Notes: generated by a model from the letters alone, not told the origin. DNA of 64,000 nucleotides from Prevotella sp. P6B1 (GCF_000702825.1 NZ_JNKF01000012.1:372001-436000); one strand, 5' to 3'. Positions 36,546-45,699 are shown, counted from the stretch's first letter. Made by a program: numbers and translations.

Positions 36546-36590
36546 TGAATAGTGATTAGTGAATAGTGAAAAGTGAATAGTGATAAGACA
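36541..36590 (+). repeat. Short tandem AGTGAATAGTGA-type repeat in the efflux operon
   Basis: About six near-copies of a 7-8 nt unit (AGTGAAT/AGTGATT) fill the gap between the tolC-like and membrane-fusion genes. The same unit recurs in the gap at 38564-38594 of the same operon. Confidence 0.75.
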
Positions 36591-36591
36591 T

Positions 36592-37806
36592 ATGAAAAAA
36601 ATCGGTAAAAAAGGATGGATAGGCATTGGCGTTGTGGCCGCCATCATCATTGTAGCATTGGTAAAATGCACAGGAGGTAAAAAGGATGAGAAAATTACCT
36701 TCGACACCGCCAAGGTAGAAAAGACCAACATCCAGACCAGTATTACCGCTACTGGCACCATCGAGCCAGTGACAAGTGTAACGGTAGGTACTCAGGTTAG
36801 TGGTATCGTCAGTCATCTGTATGTCGACTACAACTCGGTTGTCAAGAAGGGTCAGGTGATTGCCGAACTCGACCGTACCAATCTGATCAGCGAATTGAAT
36901 ACCGCCAAGGCCAACCTGAGTAGCGCACAGAGTTCGCTCAATTACCAGTTAGCTAATTATAATAGGTATAAGGAACTGCACGAAAAGGGATTGGTAAGCG
37001 CCGACGAATACGAGAGTGCCAAACTGCAGTATCTGCAGGCCAAGGAGCAGGTAAACTCATCGAAAGAGAATGTACAGAAAGCACAGACCAACTTAGGTTA
37101 TGCCACCATTACATCACCTATCGATGGTGTCATCCTCTCAAAATCTGTTGAAGAGGGCCAGACCGTGGCAGCATCTTTCAATACACCAGAGCTGTTTGTC
37201 ATCGCTCAGGATCTGACTGACATGCGTGTGATTGCCGATATCGACGAGGCCGACATAGGTGGTGTAAAGGAAGGTCAGCGTGTTAGCTTCACTGTCGATG
37301 CTTTCCCCGATGATCAGTTCGAGGGACGTGTCACTCAGGTGCGCCAGCAGGCTACCACAGAGAGTAATGTAGTGACCTACGAGGTTGTTATCTCTGCGCC
37401 TAATGCAGATTTAAAACTGAAACCTGGTCTGACTGCCAATGTGACCATCTTCACACTCGAGAAGAACGATGTGCTGGCAGTCCCCGCCAAGGCGCTACGC
37501 TTCCAGCCCAACGAGGCCTTCCTCCAGAAGGGAGAGACCATCGAGGACTGCGAGGGCGACCACAAGCTATGGACCAAGGAGGGAACAGTATTTAAAGCCC
37601 ACAAAGTAGAGATCGGCACTACCAATGGTATGATGACCGAGATAATCAGTAGCATCAAGGAGGGTACAGAGGTTTTATCAGACTTCAACATCAGTGGTGG
37701 TGCTGCCGAAACCGAACAACAGCAGGCTGGTAACCCATTCATGCCACGCCCAAGAAACAATAACAACAAGAGTGGTCAAAATGGTGGCGGAGCCCCAAAG
37801 AGATAA
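36592..37806 (+). CDS. Membrane fusion protein (MacA/HlyD-type periplasmic adaptor)
   Basis: The ATG at 36592 is preferred over a GTG four codons upstream. The ~404-residue protein has an N-terminal transmembrane anchor (IGIGVVAAIIIVALV), a lipoyl/barrel-sandwich half-motif (VGTQVSGIVSHLYVDYNSVV), an alpha-helical hairpin (about 95-165), the second lipoyl half (ATITSPIDGVILS) and a beta-barrel/membrane-proximal region (LKPGLTANVTIFT). A low-complexity Asn/Gly-rich tail ends the protein. It bridges the MacB-type ABC transporter and the TolC-like channel encoded on either side. Confidence 0.9.
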   Translation: MKKIGKKGWIGIGVVAAIIIVALVKCTGGKKDEKITFDTAKVEKTNIQTSITATGTIEPVTSVTVGTQVSGIVSHLYVDYNSVVKKGQVIAELDRTNLISELNTAKANLSSAQSSLNYQLANYNRYKELHEKGLVSADEYESAKLQYLQAKEQVNSSKENVQKAQTNLGYATITSPIDGVILSKSVEEGQTVAASFNTPELFVIAQDLTDMRVIADIDEADIGGVKEGQRVSFTVDAFPDDQFEGRVTQVRQQATTESNVVTYEVVISAPNADLKLKPGLTANVTIFTLEKNDVLAVPAKALRFQPNEAFLQKGETIEDCEGDHKLWTKEGTVFKAHKVEIGTTNGMMTEIISSIKEGTEVLSDFNISGGAAETEQQQAGNPFMPRPRNNNNKSGQNGGGAPKR

Positions 37807-37807
37807 T

Positions 37808-38563
37808 ATGGAAGAAGATAAGAAAGTAGTCATCGAACTGCAGAATGTGAAGCGTTACTTCCAGGTAGGCAGTGAGACGGTGAAAGCCTTGCGCGGTGTC
37901 TCGTTCAAGATCTACGAGGGCGAGTTCGTGACCATTCAGGGCACATCGGGCTCAGGAAAGTCAACCCTCTTGAATCAGTTGGGTTGTCTCGACACGCCCA
38001 CCAGCGGCGAATATCTGCTGGATGGTGTCGCTGTTCGCACCATGTCGAAGATACAGCGCGCCAAACTGCGTAATCGCAAGATTGGATTCGTGTTCCAGAA
38101 CTACAACCTGCTGCCCAAGACCACAGCTCTTGAGAACGTAGAGTTGCCGCTGATGTATAACTCAGAGATTTCTGCAGCAGAACGCCGCCAGAAGGCGATG
38201 GAAGCCCTGAAGGCTGTTGGATTGGAGGACCGTATGTACCACAAGTCGAACCAGATGTCGGGTGGTCAGATGCAGCGTGTAGCTATTGCCCGCGCCCTGG
38301 TTAACGACCCTGCTGTACTATTAGCCGACGAGGCTACTGGTAACCTCGACACACGTACCTCATTTGAGATGCTGGTGCTTTTTCAGGAGCTCTACCGTCA
38401 GGGGCACACCATTATCTTTGTGACCCACAACCCTGAAATCGCCGAGTATTCGAGCCGTAACATCAATCTGCGCGACGGCAAGATTCGCGAGGACACCATC
38501 AATACCAATATCAAGTCGGCAGCCGAAGCGCTGGCGCAGTTGCCAGCTCCACAGGATGATTGA
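37808..38563 (+). CDS. ABC transporter ATP-binding protein (MacB/LolD type)
   Basis: The ATG at 37808 is one base after the preceding stop; longer versions read into the upstream gene. The ~251-residue protein has Walker A GTSGSGKSTLL, Q-loop FVFQNYNLLP, signature MSGGQMQRVAIARAL, Walker B VLLADEATGNLD and the switch-His region FVTHNPE. It is the nucleotide-binding subunit for the separate permease encoded 31 nt downstream; in E. coli MacB both parts are one polypeptide. Expected to drive export of a macrolide-like compound, peptide or lipid. Confidence 0.92.
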   Translation: MEEDKKVVIELQNVKRYFQVGSETVKALRGVSFKIYEGEFVTIQGTSGSGKSTLLNQLGCLDTPTSGEYLLDGVAVRTMSKIQRAKLRNRKIGFVFQNYNLLPKTTALENVELPLMYNSEISAAERRQKAMEALKAVGLEDRMYHKSNQMSGGQMQRVAIARALVNDPAVLLADEATGNLDTRTSFEMLVLFQELYRQGHTIIFVTHNPEIAEYSSRNINLRDGKIREDTINTNIKSAAEALAQLPAPQDD

Positions 38564-38594
38564 TTAGTAAATAGTGATTAGTGAATAGTGAATA
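38564..38594 (+). repeat. Second copy of the AGTGAATAGTGA-type repeat
   Basis: About four near-copies of the same 7-8 nt unit seen at 36541-36590 fill the 31-nt space between the ATPase and permease genes. Confidence 0.7.
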
Positions 38595-39812
38595 ATGAAT
38601 ATACTGAATCTGTTTAAAGTAAGTCTGAAGGCCGTAGCGAACAATAAGATGCGCTCGTTCCTATCCATGCTGGGTATCATCATCGGTGTGGCAGCAGTCA
38701 TCATCATGATGAGCATCGGCCAAGGCTCAAAGGAGAGCATCCGAGCCGAACTATCAACGATGGGCACCAACCTGCTCACTATCCGTCCGGGTGCTGATAT
38801 GCGAGGTGGTGTGCGCCAAGACCCGTCGAGCATGCAGACTCTGAAGATGGCTGATTATGAGCGTATCATTCGCGAGAAGCGCTTTGTCACCAAGGTATCG
38901 CCCGAGGTTACCGCCAGCGGTCAGGCCATCTATGGCAGCAAAAACACTAACGCCTCGATGTATGGTGAATCTATCGACTATCTCGACATCCGTCTGTGGA
39001 CCATCGAGGAAGGCGAATGTTTCACCGAAGAGGACATCAAGAAGGCCGCTAAGGTCTGTGTGGTAGGTGCCACCATCGTCAAGGAACTGTTTGGCGATAA
39101 TGTCGACCCTATTGGAAAGACAATCCGATTCAAGTCAATCCCCATGCGTATCATCGGTGTACTCAAGTCAAAAGGTTACAACTCGTGGGGCATGGACCAG
39201 GATAATGTGATTATTGCGCCTTACACTACAGTCATGAAGCGCATAGCCGCCCAGACCTATTTCTCAAGCATTGTCTGCTCGGCCGTTACCGAAGAGCTCT
39301 CTGATGCAGCTATTGAGGAACTTACTCAGATTCTGCGCGGCAATCACAAACTGAAAGATGATGCCGACGATGATTTCACCATCCGTTCACAAGCCGAGAT
39401 GATGGAAACCATGTCGAGTACCATGGACACCGTAACCATCATTCTGGTGGTAGCAGCAGCCTTCTCACTGCTTGTAGCAGGTATCGGCATCATGAATATC
39501 ATGCTGGTATCGGTTACCGAGCGCACCAAGGAGATTGGCTTGCGCATGGCAGTAGGTGCCACAGGTCCTGTCATCTCATTGCAGTTCCTCATCGAGTCGG
39601 TTCTGATATCCGTCACAGGAGGACTGATAGGTGTGATAGTGGGGGTTGGAGCCAGCACGTTTGTAGCCTCTTTCGGCATGCCATCGAGCGTACCAGCCTG
39701 GAGTATCTACGTATCATTCCTGGTTTGTGTGTTTATCGGCGTTCTGTTTGGCTATATCCCAGCCCAGAAGGCAGCAAATATGGATCCTATAGAAGCCATC
39801 CGTCATGAATAA
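38595..39812 (+). CDS. MacB-type ABC transporter permease (FtsX family)
   Basis: A 405-residue permease with one N-terminal transmembrane helix (LSMLGIIIGVAAVIIMMSIG), a large periplasmic MacB core domain (about 45-265) and three C-terminal helices in the FtsX pattern (SLLVAGIGIMNIMLVSVTER, TKEIGLRMAVGATG, then two further helices) ending in the conserved NMDPIEAIRHE. It couples with the ATPase upstream and the adaptor/TolC proteins to form a tripartite pump. The gene before it is separated by a repeat-filled gap and the following kinase gene by 10 nt. Confidence 0.92.
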   Translation: MNILNLFKVSLKAVANNKMRSFLSMLGIIIGVAAVIIMMSIGQGSKESIRAELSTMGTNLLTIRPGADMRGGVRQDPSSMQTLKMADYERIIREKRFVTKVSPEVTASGQAIYGSKNTNASMYGESIDYLDIRLWTIEEGECFTEEDIKKAAKVCVVGATIVKELFGDNVDPIGKTIRFKSIPMRIIGVLKSKGYNSWGMDQDNVIIAPYTTVMKRIAAQTYFSSIVCSAVTEELSDAAIEELTQILRGNHKLKDDADDDFTIRSQAEMMETMSSTMDTVTIILVVAAAFSLLVAGIGIMNIMLVSVTERTKEIGLRMAVGATGPVISLQFLIESVLISVTGGLIGVIVGVGASTFVASFGMPSSVPAWSIYVSFLVCVFIGVLFGYIPAQKAANMDPIEAIRHE

Positions 39813-39822
39813 CTAAAAAATT

Positions 39823-40845
39823 ATGAATAAACATTTAGCAGGCTTATGCCATGTAGCCCTTTGGGCATTTATGTTCCTGTCGCCTCTTACATACTGGAGA
39901 GGCACAGGAATCAAGTTTTTGCAGTACCTGATGTATTGCATGCAGCCAGCAATGCTGATGATAGTATTCTATCTGAACTATTTATATCTGGCGCCTAAGC
40001 TCTTCGTGGCAGGCAAACATCGCTACGACCTTCTCATCAACGTGGCAATGATTACAGTATTTAGTATCACACTTCACTATTGGACCGGCTTTACCAATGA
40101 CATCTTCGGTGTACACCTGCGTTTCGACGACGCGATTAACGATGTGACCAACATCCTGCGCGAGGGTCTGAACTTCTGCATCTTTGCTGGTGGTTCCACC
40201 GCACTGGCCTTGGCACGCAAATGGGTTACAGCCGAACAGAAGCTGAGGGAATCAGAGACAGCACGTGTCCAAAGCGAGCTGAAGAATCTGCGCTCACAGA
40301 TCAACCCCCACTTCCTGCTAAATACACTGAATAACATCTACGCCCTGACTGCCATTGACCAATCGCGCGCTCAGGATGCTATCCAACAGCTCTCGAAAAT
40401 GCTGCGCCACCTGCTCTATGATAATCAGGAGCGCGAAGTAACGCTGACCGACGAGATGACATTTATCGAGAATTACATCAACTTGATGAAGATTCGCTTA
40501 GCACAGAATGTTGAGGTAACGTTCCACCGTCAGGTAGCACTGCCCAGCATCAAGGTTGCCCCACTTATCTTCATCTCACTGATCGAGAATGCATTTAAGC
40601 ATGGTGTCAGTCCCACCGAGCCCAGCTTCGTACATATCAGCATCACAGCTACTGAGCATGAGATTATGTGTCAGATAGAGAACTCTTACCATCCCAAGAC
40701 GCATGAGGACCGCAGCGGTCACGGTATCGGACTCAGTCAGGTACAACGCCGACTCGAGCTGTCCTATCCCGGATGTTATACCTGGGAGAAAGGCGTATCC
40801 AAGGATCAGAAAATTTACACTTCAACTATACATATTTATTTATGA
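39823..40845 (+). CDS. Sensor histidine kinase of the LytS/YehU type
   Basis: A 340-residue membrane kinase with four hydrophobic segments (about 10-135), then a His-kinase domain with the phospho-acceptor motif LRSQINPHFLLNTLNN, and an ATPase part with APLIFISLIENAFKHG and GHGIGLSQVQRRL. No extracytoplasmic sensor domain is visible, so it probably senses in the membrane. Its stop overlaps the start of the LytTR regulator gene (ATGA). Its position at the end of the efflux operon suggests that it controls that operon in response to the transported compound or envelope stress. Confidence 0.92.
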   Translation: MNKHLAGLCHVALWAFMFLSPLTYWRGTGIKFLQYLMYCMQPAMLMIVFYLNYLYLAPKLFVAGKHRYDLLINVAMITVFSITLHYWTGFTNDIFGVHLRFDDAINDVTNILREGLNFCIFAGGSTALALARKWVTAEQKLRESETARVQSELKNLRSQINPHFLLNTLNNIYALTAIDQSRAQDAIQQLSKMLRHLLYDNQEREVTLTDEMTFIENYINLMKIRLAQNVEVTFHRQVALPSIKVAPLIFISLIENAFKHGVSPTEPSFVHISITATEHEIMCQIENSYHPKTHEDRSGHGIGLSQVQRRLELSYPGCYTWEKGVSKDQKIYTSTIHIYL

Positions 40846-41552
40846 TGATTACATGTGCCATTATCGACGATGAGCCTCTGGCAGCAGGTCTGCTGGAGAG
40901 TTACGCCAAAAAGACTCCCTACCTGAGTCTTGAAGGTACTTACAACAGCGCCATTGAGGCGATGAAAAACCTACGTGAAAACCCAGTCCAGTTACTGTTT
41001 CTCGACATTCAGATGCCCGAACTGAGCGGCATTGAGTTTGCCAAGATCCTACCAAGAGAAACCAAGGTAATCTTTACCACGGCATTCCCTCAGTACGCCA
41101 TCGAGGGATTTAAGGTTAAGGCACTCGACTATCTGCTCAAACCTATCTCGTTCGACGATTTTCTGAAATCAACCGACAAGGCGCTCGAGTGGTTTAGTAT
41201 CTCTAACAAGCAGGACGTGTATCGCCGCGACCGCTTCATGTTTGTCAAGAGCGACTATAAGCTGCAGCGCGTATGTCTCGACGACATTCTGTATATCGAA
41301 GGTCTGAAGGACTATGTCCGCTTCTACATGAAAAACGATGAGAAAGTCATGTCGCTCATGTCGATGAAAAAGCTTGAGGAGTATCTGCCCAAGCCCGAGT
41401 TCCTGCGTACCCACCGCTCGTTCATCGTTCACATGACCGAAACGCCTACTGTAGAGCGTTTCCACATTGTGTTCAACGGTGTCCAGATACCTATTTCTGA
41501 CAACTATAAGGATGACGTTCAGAAGTATTTCGACGAGCATACGCTGGTATAA
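40842..41552 (+). CDS. LytR/AlgR-type response regulator
   Basis: The ATG at 40842 overlaps the kinase stop; the upstream extension lies inside the kinase gene. The ~236-residue protein has a receiver domain with the acidic pair (IIDDEP), phospho-acceptor Asp in LFLDIQMPELSG and the Lys in YLLKPI, followed by a LytTR DNA-binding domain (about 130-236; FVKSDYKLQRV, YIEGLKDYVRFY, FLRTHRSFIVH). It pairs with the kinase encoded directly upstream and is likely to regulate the pump operon. Confidence 0.93.
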   Translation: MMITCAIIDDEPLAAGLLESYAKKTPYLSLEGTYNSAIEAMKNLRENPVQLLFLDIQMPELSGIEFAKILPRETKVIFTTAFPQYAIEGFKVKALDYLLKPISFDDFLKSTDKALEWFSISNKQDVYRRDRFMFVKSDYKLQRVCLDDILYIEGLKDYVRFYMKNDEKVMSLMSMKKLEEYLPKPEFLRTHRSFIVHMTETPTVERFHIVFNGVQIPISDNYKDDVQKYFDEHTLV

Positions 41553-41572
41553 GATTGCTAACTGCGTTTTAC

Positions 41573-41663
41573 AAAAGGTAAAAAAGTAGAAGGGAAGAAA
41601 AGTAAAAAAGTGATAAAATAAGAACTCATTAGTAACTTTTACCCTTTTACTTCTTTACCTTTT
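41573..41663. repeat. Long purine/pyrimidine imperfect inverted repeat
   Basis: The arm at 41573-41594 (purine-rich, AAAAGGTAAAAAAGTAGAAG...) pairs with 41642-41663 at 20 of 22 positions; weaker pairing continues inward. A T-run follows. It may terminate the efflux operon and overlaps the leader of the aldolase promoter. Confidence 0.6.
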
Positions 41664-41675
41664 TACTTTTTTTTG

Positions 41676-41683
41676 TACCTTTG
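41676..41683 (+). promoter_or_regulatory. -7 box (TACCTTTG) of the aldolase gene
   Basis: Perfect TAnnTTTG element 43 nt before the aldolase ATG, directly after the T-run of the long inverted repeat. Confidence 0.6.
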
Positions 41684-41726
41684 CAGGCGTTAAAGTGGCA
41701 ATTATTCATTTAAACTTTTAGATATT

Positions 41727-42728
41727 ATGGTTAATTACAAGGAATTAGGACTCGTGAATACTCGCGAGATGTTCAAGAAGGCAGTAGCTGGTGGCTACGC
41801 TATCCCCGCTTTCAACTTCAACACCATGGAGCAGATGCAGGCTATCGTACAGGCTGCTGTTGAGACCAAGTCACCTGTTATCATGCAGGTTTCTAAGGGT
41901 GCTCGTAACTATGCTAACGCTACTATTCTGCGTTACATGGCTGAGGGTGCTGTAGAGTATGCTAAGGAGCTGGGATGCGAGCATCCTGAGATTGTTCTTC
42001 ACCTCGACCACGGTGATAGCTTCGAGCTCTGCAAGGATTGTATCGACATGGGCTTCTCTAGCGTTATGATCGATGGTTCTTCACTGCCCTACGAGGAGAA
42101 CATCGCCCTGACCAAGAAGGTTGTTGACTACGCTCACCAGTACGATGTAACTGTTGAGGCTGAGCTCGGCGTTCTGGCTGGTGTTGAGGACGAGGTTGTA
42201 GCTGAGGAGTCTCACTACACCAAGCCTGAGGAGGTTATCGACTTCGCTACACGCACAGGTTGCGACTCTCTGGCTATCTCTATCGGTACTTCACACGGTG
42301 CTTACAAGTTCAAGCCCGAGCAGTGCACACGTGACCCCAAGACTGGTAAGCTCGTTCCTCCCCCACTCGCATTCGACGTTCTGCACGAGATCGAGGCTAA
42401 GCTTCCTGGATTCCCCATCGTTCTCCACGGATCATCTTCAGTTCCTCAGGACGAGGTTGACACCATCAACAAGTTCGGTGGTAACCTGCCCGACGCTGTA
42501 GGTATCCCCGAGGAGCAGCTCCGCGAGGCTTCTAAGAGCGCTGTTTGCAAGATCAACATCGACTCTGACTCTCGTCTGGCTATGACTGCTGCTATCCGTC
42601 AGTACCTGGCTGAGCACCCCGATCACTTCGATCCTCGCCAGTACCTGAAGCCCGCTCGCGAGAACATGAAGAAGATGTACATCCACAAGATTGTGAACGT
42701 ACTCGGTTCAGACGGCAAGCTCGGATAA
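41727..42728 (+). CDS. fba: Class II fructose-1,6-bisphosphate aldolase
   Basis: A 333-residue zinc-dependent aldolase of glycolysis and gluconeogenesis, cleaving fructose-1,6-bisphosphate to dihydroxyacetone phosphate and glyceraldehyde-3-phosphate. Diagnostic segments are VLHLDHGDSFE (zinc His and catalytic Asp), VEAELGVLAG, ISIGTSHGAYKF, IVLHGSSSVP and CKINIDSDSRLA. The length and lack of a signal fit a cytosolic enzyme. Codon choice is strongly biased (for example GCT and CGT with few rare codons) compared with the neighbours, consistent with high expression. It is a monocistronic unit between a promoter and a bidirectional terminator. Confidence 0.95.
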   Translation: MVNYKELGLVNTREMFKKAVAGGYAIPAFNFNTMEQMQAIVQAAVETKSPVIMQVSKGARNYANATILRYMAEGAVEYAKELGCEHPEIVLHLDHGDSFELCKDCIDMGFSSVMIDGSSLPYEENIALTKKVVDYAHQYDVTVEAELGVLAGVEDEVVAEESHYTKPEEVIDFATRTGCDSLAISIGTSHGAYKFKPEQCTRDPKTGKLVPPPLAFDVLHEIEAKLPGFPIVLHGSSSVPQDEVDTINKFGGNLPDAVGIPEEQLREASKSAVCKINIDSDSRLAMTAAIRQYLAEHPDHFDPRQYLKPARENMKKMYIHKIVNVLGSDGKLG

Positions 42729-42754
42729 TCGATTATTCGACACTTCTAAATAAG

Positions 42755-42783
42755 AACCTCCGCCAGTTGGCGGAGGTTTTATT
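42755..42783. terminator. Bidirectional terminator between aldolase and alanine dehydrogenase
   Basis: A perfect 11-bp stem AACCTCCGCCA / TGGCGGAGGTT with a 2-nt loop and T/A runs on both sides, between two convergent genes. Confidence 0.88.
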
Positions 42784-42785
42784 TT

Positions 42786-43889
42786 TTATGCTATGGGTTC
42801 GTACGGCAAACCGAACACATCGGCTACAGCCTTGAATGTCACCTTGCCTTCAACGATGTTCAGACCCTTGGCCAGTGCAGGATCGTCCTTACAAGCCTGC
42901 TGCCAGCCCTTGTCGGCCAAAGCTATAGCATAGCGCAGCGTGGCGTTGGTAAGAGCGAGTGTCGAAGTGTTAGGCACAGCGCCCGGGATATTGGCCACGC
43001 AATAGTGTACAATACCTTCTTCGGTATATACCGGCTCACTATGCGTGGTGGGGTGCGATGTCTCAAAGCAGCCACCTTGGTCGATAGCCACATCCACCAA
43101 AACGGTACCCGGTTCCATCAAGCGTAGCATGTCGCGTGTAATCAGGTGTGGCGTCTTGTCGCCTGGCACCAGTACACTACCCACTACGATATCCACCGTA
43201 GGCAACATCTGTCGGATGTTATGTTCCGACGAATACAAGGTATGCACGTTGGCGGGCGTCTCGATGTCGAGCTGGCGCAGTCGGGGTAACGAGATGTCAG
43301 CAATGGTCACGTCGGCACCCAGTCCGGCAGCCATCAGTGCAGCAGCCTCACCTACCACACCACCGCCAAGCACCAACACCTTGGCAGGACTTACACCAGG
43401 CACGCCACTAATCAGCTTGCCCTTGCCGCCCTTGGTCTTCTGCAGATAGTAGGCACCATTCAGCGTAGCCATACGTCCTGCCACCTCACTCATAGGTTGC
43501 AGCAACGGCAGCGAACCGTTAGGCAACTGCACCGTTTCATAAGCCAGACATACCGCCTTGCTCTTCAGCATCGCCTCTGTCAATTCCTTTTCACAGGCAA
43601 AGTGGAAATAGGTAAACAGCAACTGACCGGGCCTTACCAACTCATACTCGGGCTCAATCGGCTCCTTCACCTTCACTATCATGTCGCACTCGCGATACAC
43701 CGCCTCGATAGTTGGCAGGATGCGTGCGCCGGCCTTCACATAGTCGTCGTCGCTGAAGCCGCTCCCATCGCCTGCCGTGTGTTGTACACTCACCTCATGG
43801 CCACGACGTGTCAGTTCGGCTACTCCCGCTGGGGTCATACCCACACGGTTCTCATTGTTCTTGATTTCCTTTGGAATTCCTACTTTCAT
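42786..43889 (-). CDS. ald: Alanine dehydrogenase
   Basis: A 367-residue NAD-dependent L-alanine dehydrogenase (alanine to pyruvate and ammonia, reversible). The sequence begins MKVGIPKEIKNNENRVGMTP, typical of the family, and contains the Lys/His active-site stretch LLFTYFHFACEKELT, the Rossmann motif VLGGGVVGEAAALM and the late segments DVAIDQGGCFETSHPTTHSE and ANIPGAVPNTSTLALTNATL. Length is standard. It is a single gene with its own upstream region; a -7-like TATATTCG lies on the minus strand at 43932-43925. Confidence 0.94.
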   Translation of the reverse strand: MKVGIPKEIKNNENRVGMTPAGVAELTRRGHEVSVQHTAGDGSGFSDDDYVKAGARILPTIEAVYRECDMIVKVKEPIEPEYELVRPGQLLFTYFHFACEKELTEAMLKSKAVCLAYETVQLPNGSLPLLQPMSEVAGRMATLNGAYYLQKTKGGKGKLISGVPGVSPAKVLVLGGGVVGEAAALMAAGLGADVTIADISLPRLRQLDIETPANVHTLYSSEHNIRQMLPTVDIVVGSVLVPGDKTPHLITRDMLRLMEPGTVLVDVAIDQGGCFETSHPTTHSEPVYTEEGIVHYCVANIPGAVPNTSTLALTNATLRYAIALADKGWQQACKDDPALAKGLNIVEGKVTFKAVADVFGLPYEPIA

Positions 43890-43975
43890 AAGCGTTTATG
43901 TTTTAAATTAGCGTAACTATGGTGCGAATATACGAAAAAATCTGTTATGTGATACACACTTTCAAACTTTTTTTG

Positions 43976-43983
43976 TATTTTTG
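43976..43983 (+). promoter_or_regulatory. -7 box (TATTTTTG) of the GH43-like gene
   Basis: TAnnTTTG element 34 nt before the ATG at 44017. No clear -33 element. Confidence 0.5.
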
Positions 43984-44016
43984 CACGCAAGTTATCAACC
44001 TAAGATTATTAAACAG

Positions 44017-45696
44017 ATGAAGACAAATGTACTGAAACTGACCCTTGGCGCAGTATGCTGCACGCTGTTCGCCACATCGTGCAACCAGAAAGCTGCTGTT
44101 GCGCCTGTTCAAGAAGTTACTACGCTCAGCACCGTAGGCAACCCCTATCTGCCCCTGTGGGAGCACATCCCCGATGGCGAGCCTTACGTGTTCGACGATC
44201 CCGACAATCCTGGCAAGAAACGTGTGTACATCTATGGTTCGCACGACAATCTGAAGGATATGTATTGCGGCCGCGACCAGGTGGTATGGTCGGCATCGGT
44301 CGATGATCTCAATCATTGGCGCTACGACGGTATCATTCTCATGGTCAACAAGAACGCCCGTGGCGAAGCCTTCGATTCTGCCGGCACTGCCGACGTACTG
44401 TTTGCCCCAGATGTTGCCTGTGCCACCGACACCACAGGTCAGAACACCTATTACCTCTTCCCCAACGACCAGACAGGCGGTCGCAATGCGCTGATAGCCA
44501 AGAGCAAGCGCCCCGACGGTCCTTTCGAGGTATGCAACTGGAAGGAGAACAATCCCAACCAGGTTGAGGGCGTCTATGGTTTCGACCCCGCAGTGTTTGT
44601 CGACGACGATGGTCGTGTGTACGGCTATTGGGGCTTCGAGCATTCTTATGCTGCCGAGATCGATCCTTCGACCATGTGCACCGTCAAACCCGGCACCCAA
44701 ATCATCGACGGCATGATTTCAAGCAGCAAGGAAGAGGGGGTATTCAGATTCTTTGAGGCATCGAGCCTCCGCAAGATCCAGGATAAGTACGTGTTCATCT
44801 ATAGTCGTATCAGCGAGGAGGGCGAGTTTGGCTTGCCTGCCACCAATTACACCCTGGCCTATGCCTATAGCGACCAGCCGCTGGGTCCCTGGACCTATGG
44901 CGGCACTATCATCGACGGTCGTGGCCGCGAGGTGAATGAAAAGGGCGACACCATTGCCTCTGCTGTTCCCCACGGCAACACCCATGGCTCCATCTGCGAG
45001 ATCAATGGTCAGTGGTACGTGTTCTACCACCGTCAGACCGGCACCAACGAATATGCCCGTCAGGCTATGGTGGCCCCAATCCAGGTGTTAGTAGAACCCG
45101 GCAAGGGCGGTAAGGTAGAGATCAGCGAGGGTGAGTATAACAGCAATGGTTTCTCACTGAACGGCCTCGATCCCTTCGAGCGCCATTCCGCAGGTATCGC
45201 CTGCTGGCTCACTGGCCCCAAGCCCGTCGTTCACGAGTATCCCAACAACATCTTCTCGGGTTCGTATGTCGAGGCAGGCTATGGCACCGACTCAAACTTC
45301 GACGAGCCCTATAGCATCAAGAACAACACCAACCGCGTGGTTAACAATACCGATGGTTCTATTGTTGGCTATAAGTACTTCAACTTCGACGCCAAACGTC
45401 TGGCCAACAAAGCCAATCTATTCCTCTGTATCAACCTCGTTCCAGAGGGTATCGACGGTACGATCGACATTATGCTCGACCGTCCTTGGGCCTCACAAGG
45501 CGGTAAGAAGATCGGGCAGCTGGAACTGAAGGCCGACATGATGAACGAAACCTATGCGGCGGCAGCAGGCATCACTAACGAAGCCAAAGAGAAATACCTC
45601 GCCGGCAAGCATGCCCTCTACTTCGTCTTCAAGTCAAAGACCAAGAACAAGTCGATCTGTACACTCGAAGACTTTGTATTCCAATTCCAGGATTAA
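44017..45696 (+). CDS. GH43-like five-bladed propeller glycosidase lipoprotein
   Basis: The ATG at 44017 gives a lipoprotein signal with lipobox FATSC; the 12-residue upstream extension overlaps the promoter. Residues about 40-370 form a GH43-type beta-propeller. The likely catalytic acids are Asp in GEPYVFDDPD, Asp in FAPDVACATD and Glu in RFFEASSLRK. The C-terminal ~160 residues form a beta-sandwich resembling a carbohydrate-binding module. GH43 enzymes act mainly on arabinose-, xylose- or galactose-containing side chains; the substrate cannot be told from sequence. The gene is isolated from any susCD pair and is followed 3 nt later by trmO. Confidence 0.8.
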   Translation: MKTNVLKLTLGAVCCTLFATSCNQKAAVAPVQEVTTLSTVGNPYLPLWEHIPDGEPYVFDDPDNPGKKRVYIYGSHDNLKDMYCGRDQVVWSASVDDLNHWRYDGIILMVNKNARGEAFDSAGTADVLFAPDVACATDTTGQNTYYLFPNDQTGGRNALIAKSKRPDGPFEVCNWKENNPNQVEGVYGFDPAVFVDDDGRVYGYWGFEHSYAAEIDPSTMCTVKPGTQIIDGMISSSKEEGVFRFFEASSLRKIQDKYVFIYSRISEEGEFGLPATNYTLAYAYSDQPLGPWTYGGTIIDGRGREVNEKGDTIASAVPHGNTHGSICEINGQWYVFYHRQTGTNEYARQAMVAPIQVLVEPGKGGKVEISEGEYNSNGFSLNGLDPFERHSAGIACWLTGPKPVVHEYPNNIFSGSYVEAGYGTDSNFDEPYSIKNNTNRVVNNTDGSIVGYKYFNFDAKRLANKANLFLCINLVPEGIDGTIDIMLDRPWASQGGKKIGQLELKADMMNETYAAAAGITNEAKEKYLAGKHALYFVFKSKTKNKSICTLEDFVFQFQD

Positions 45697-45699
45697 AGC

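Noticed and set aside
36541-36590. Possible CRISPR-like array
   Set aside because: The units are only 7-8 nt with no unique spacers; it is a simple tandem repeat.
37694-37807. 38-codon N-terminal extension of the ABC ATPase
   Set aside because: It lies entirely within the membrane-fusion gene in another frame; the ATG at 37808 begins a normal ATPase.
43945-44700. 251-codon minus-strand frame opposite the GH43-like gene
   Set aside because: It is antisense to a well-supported gene, has no domain similarity, and is explained by the codon bias of the sense strand.
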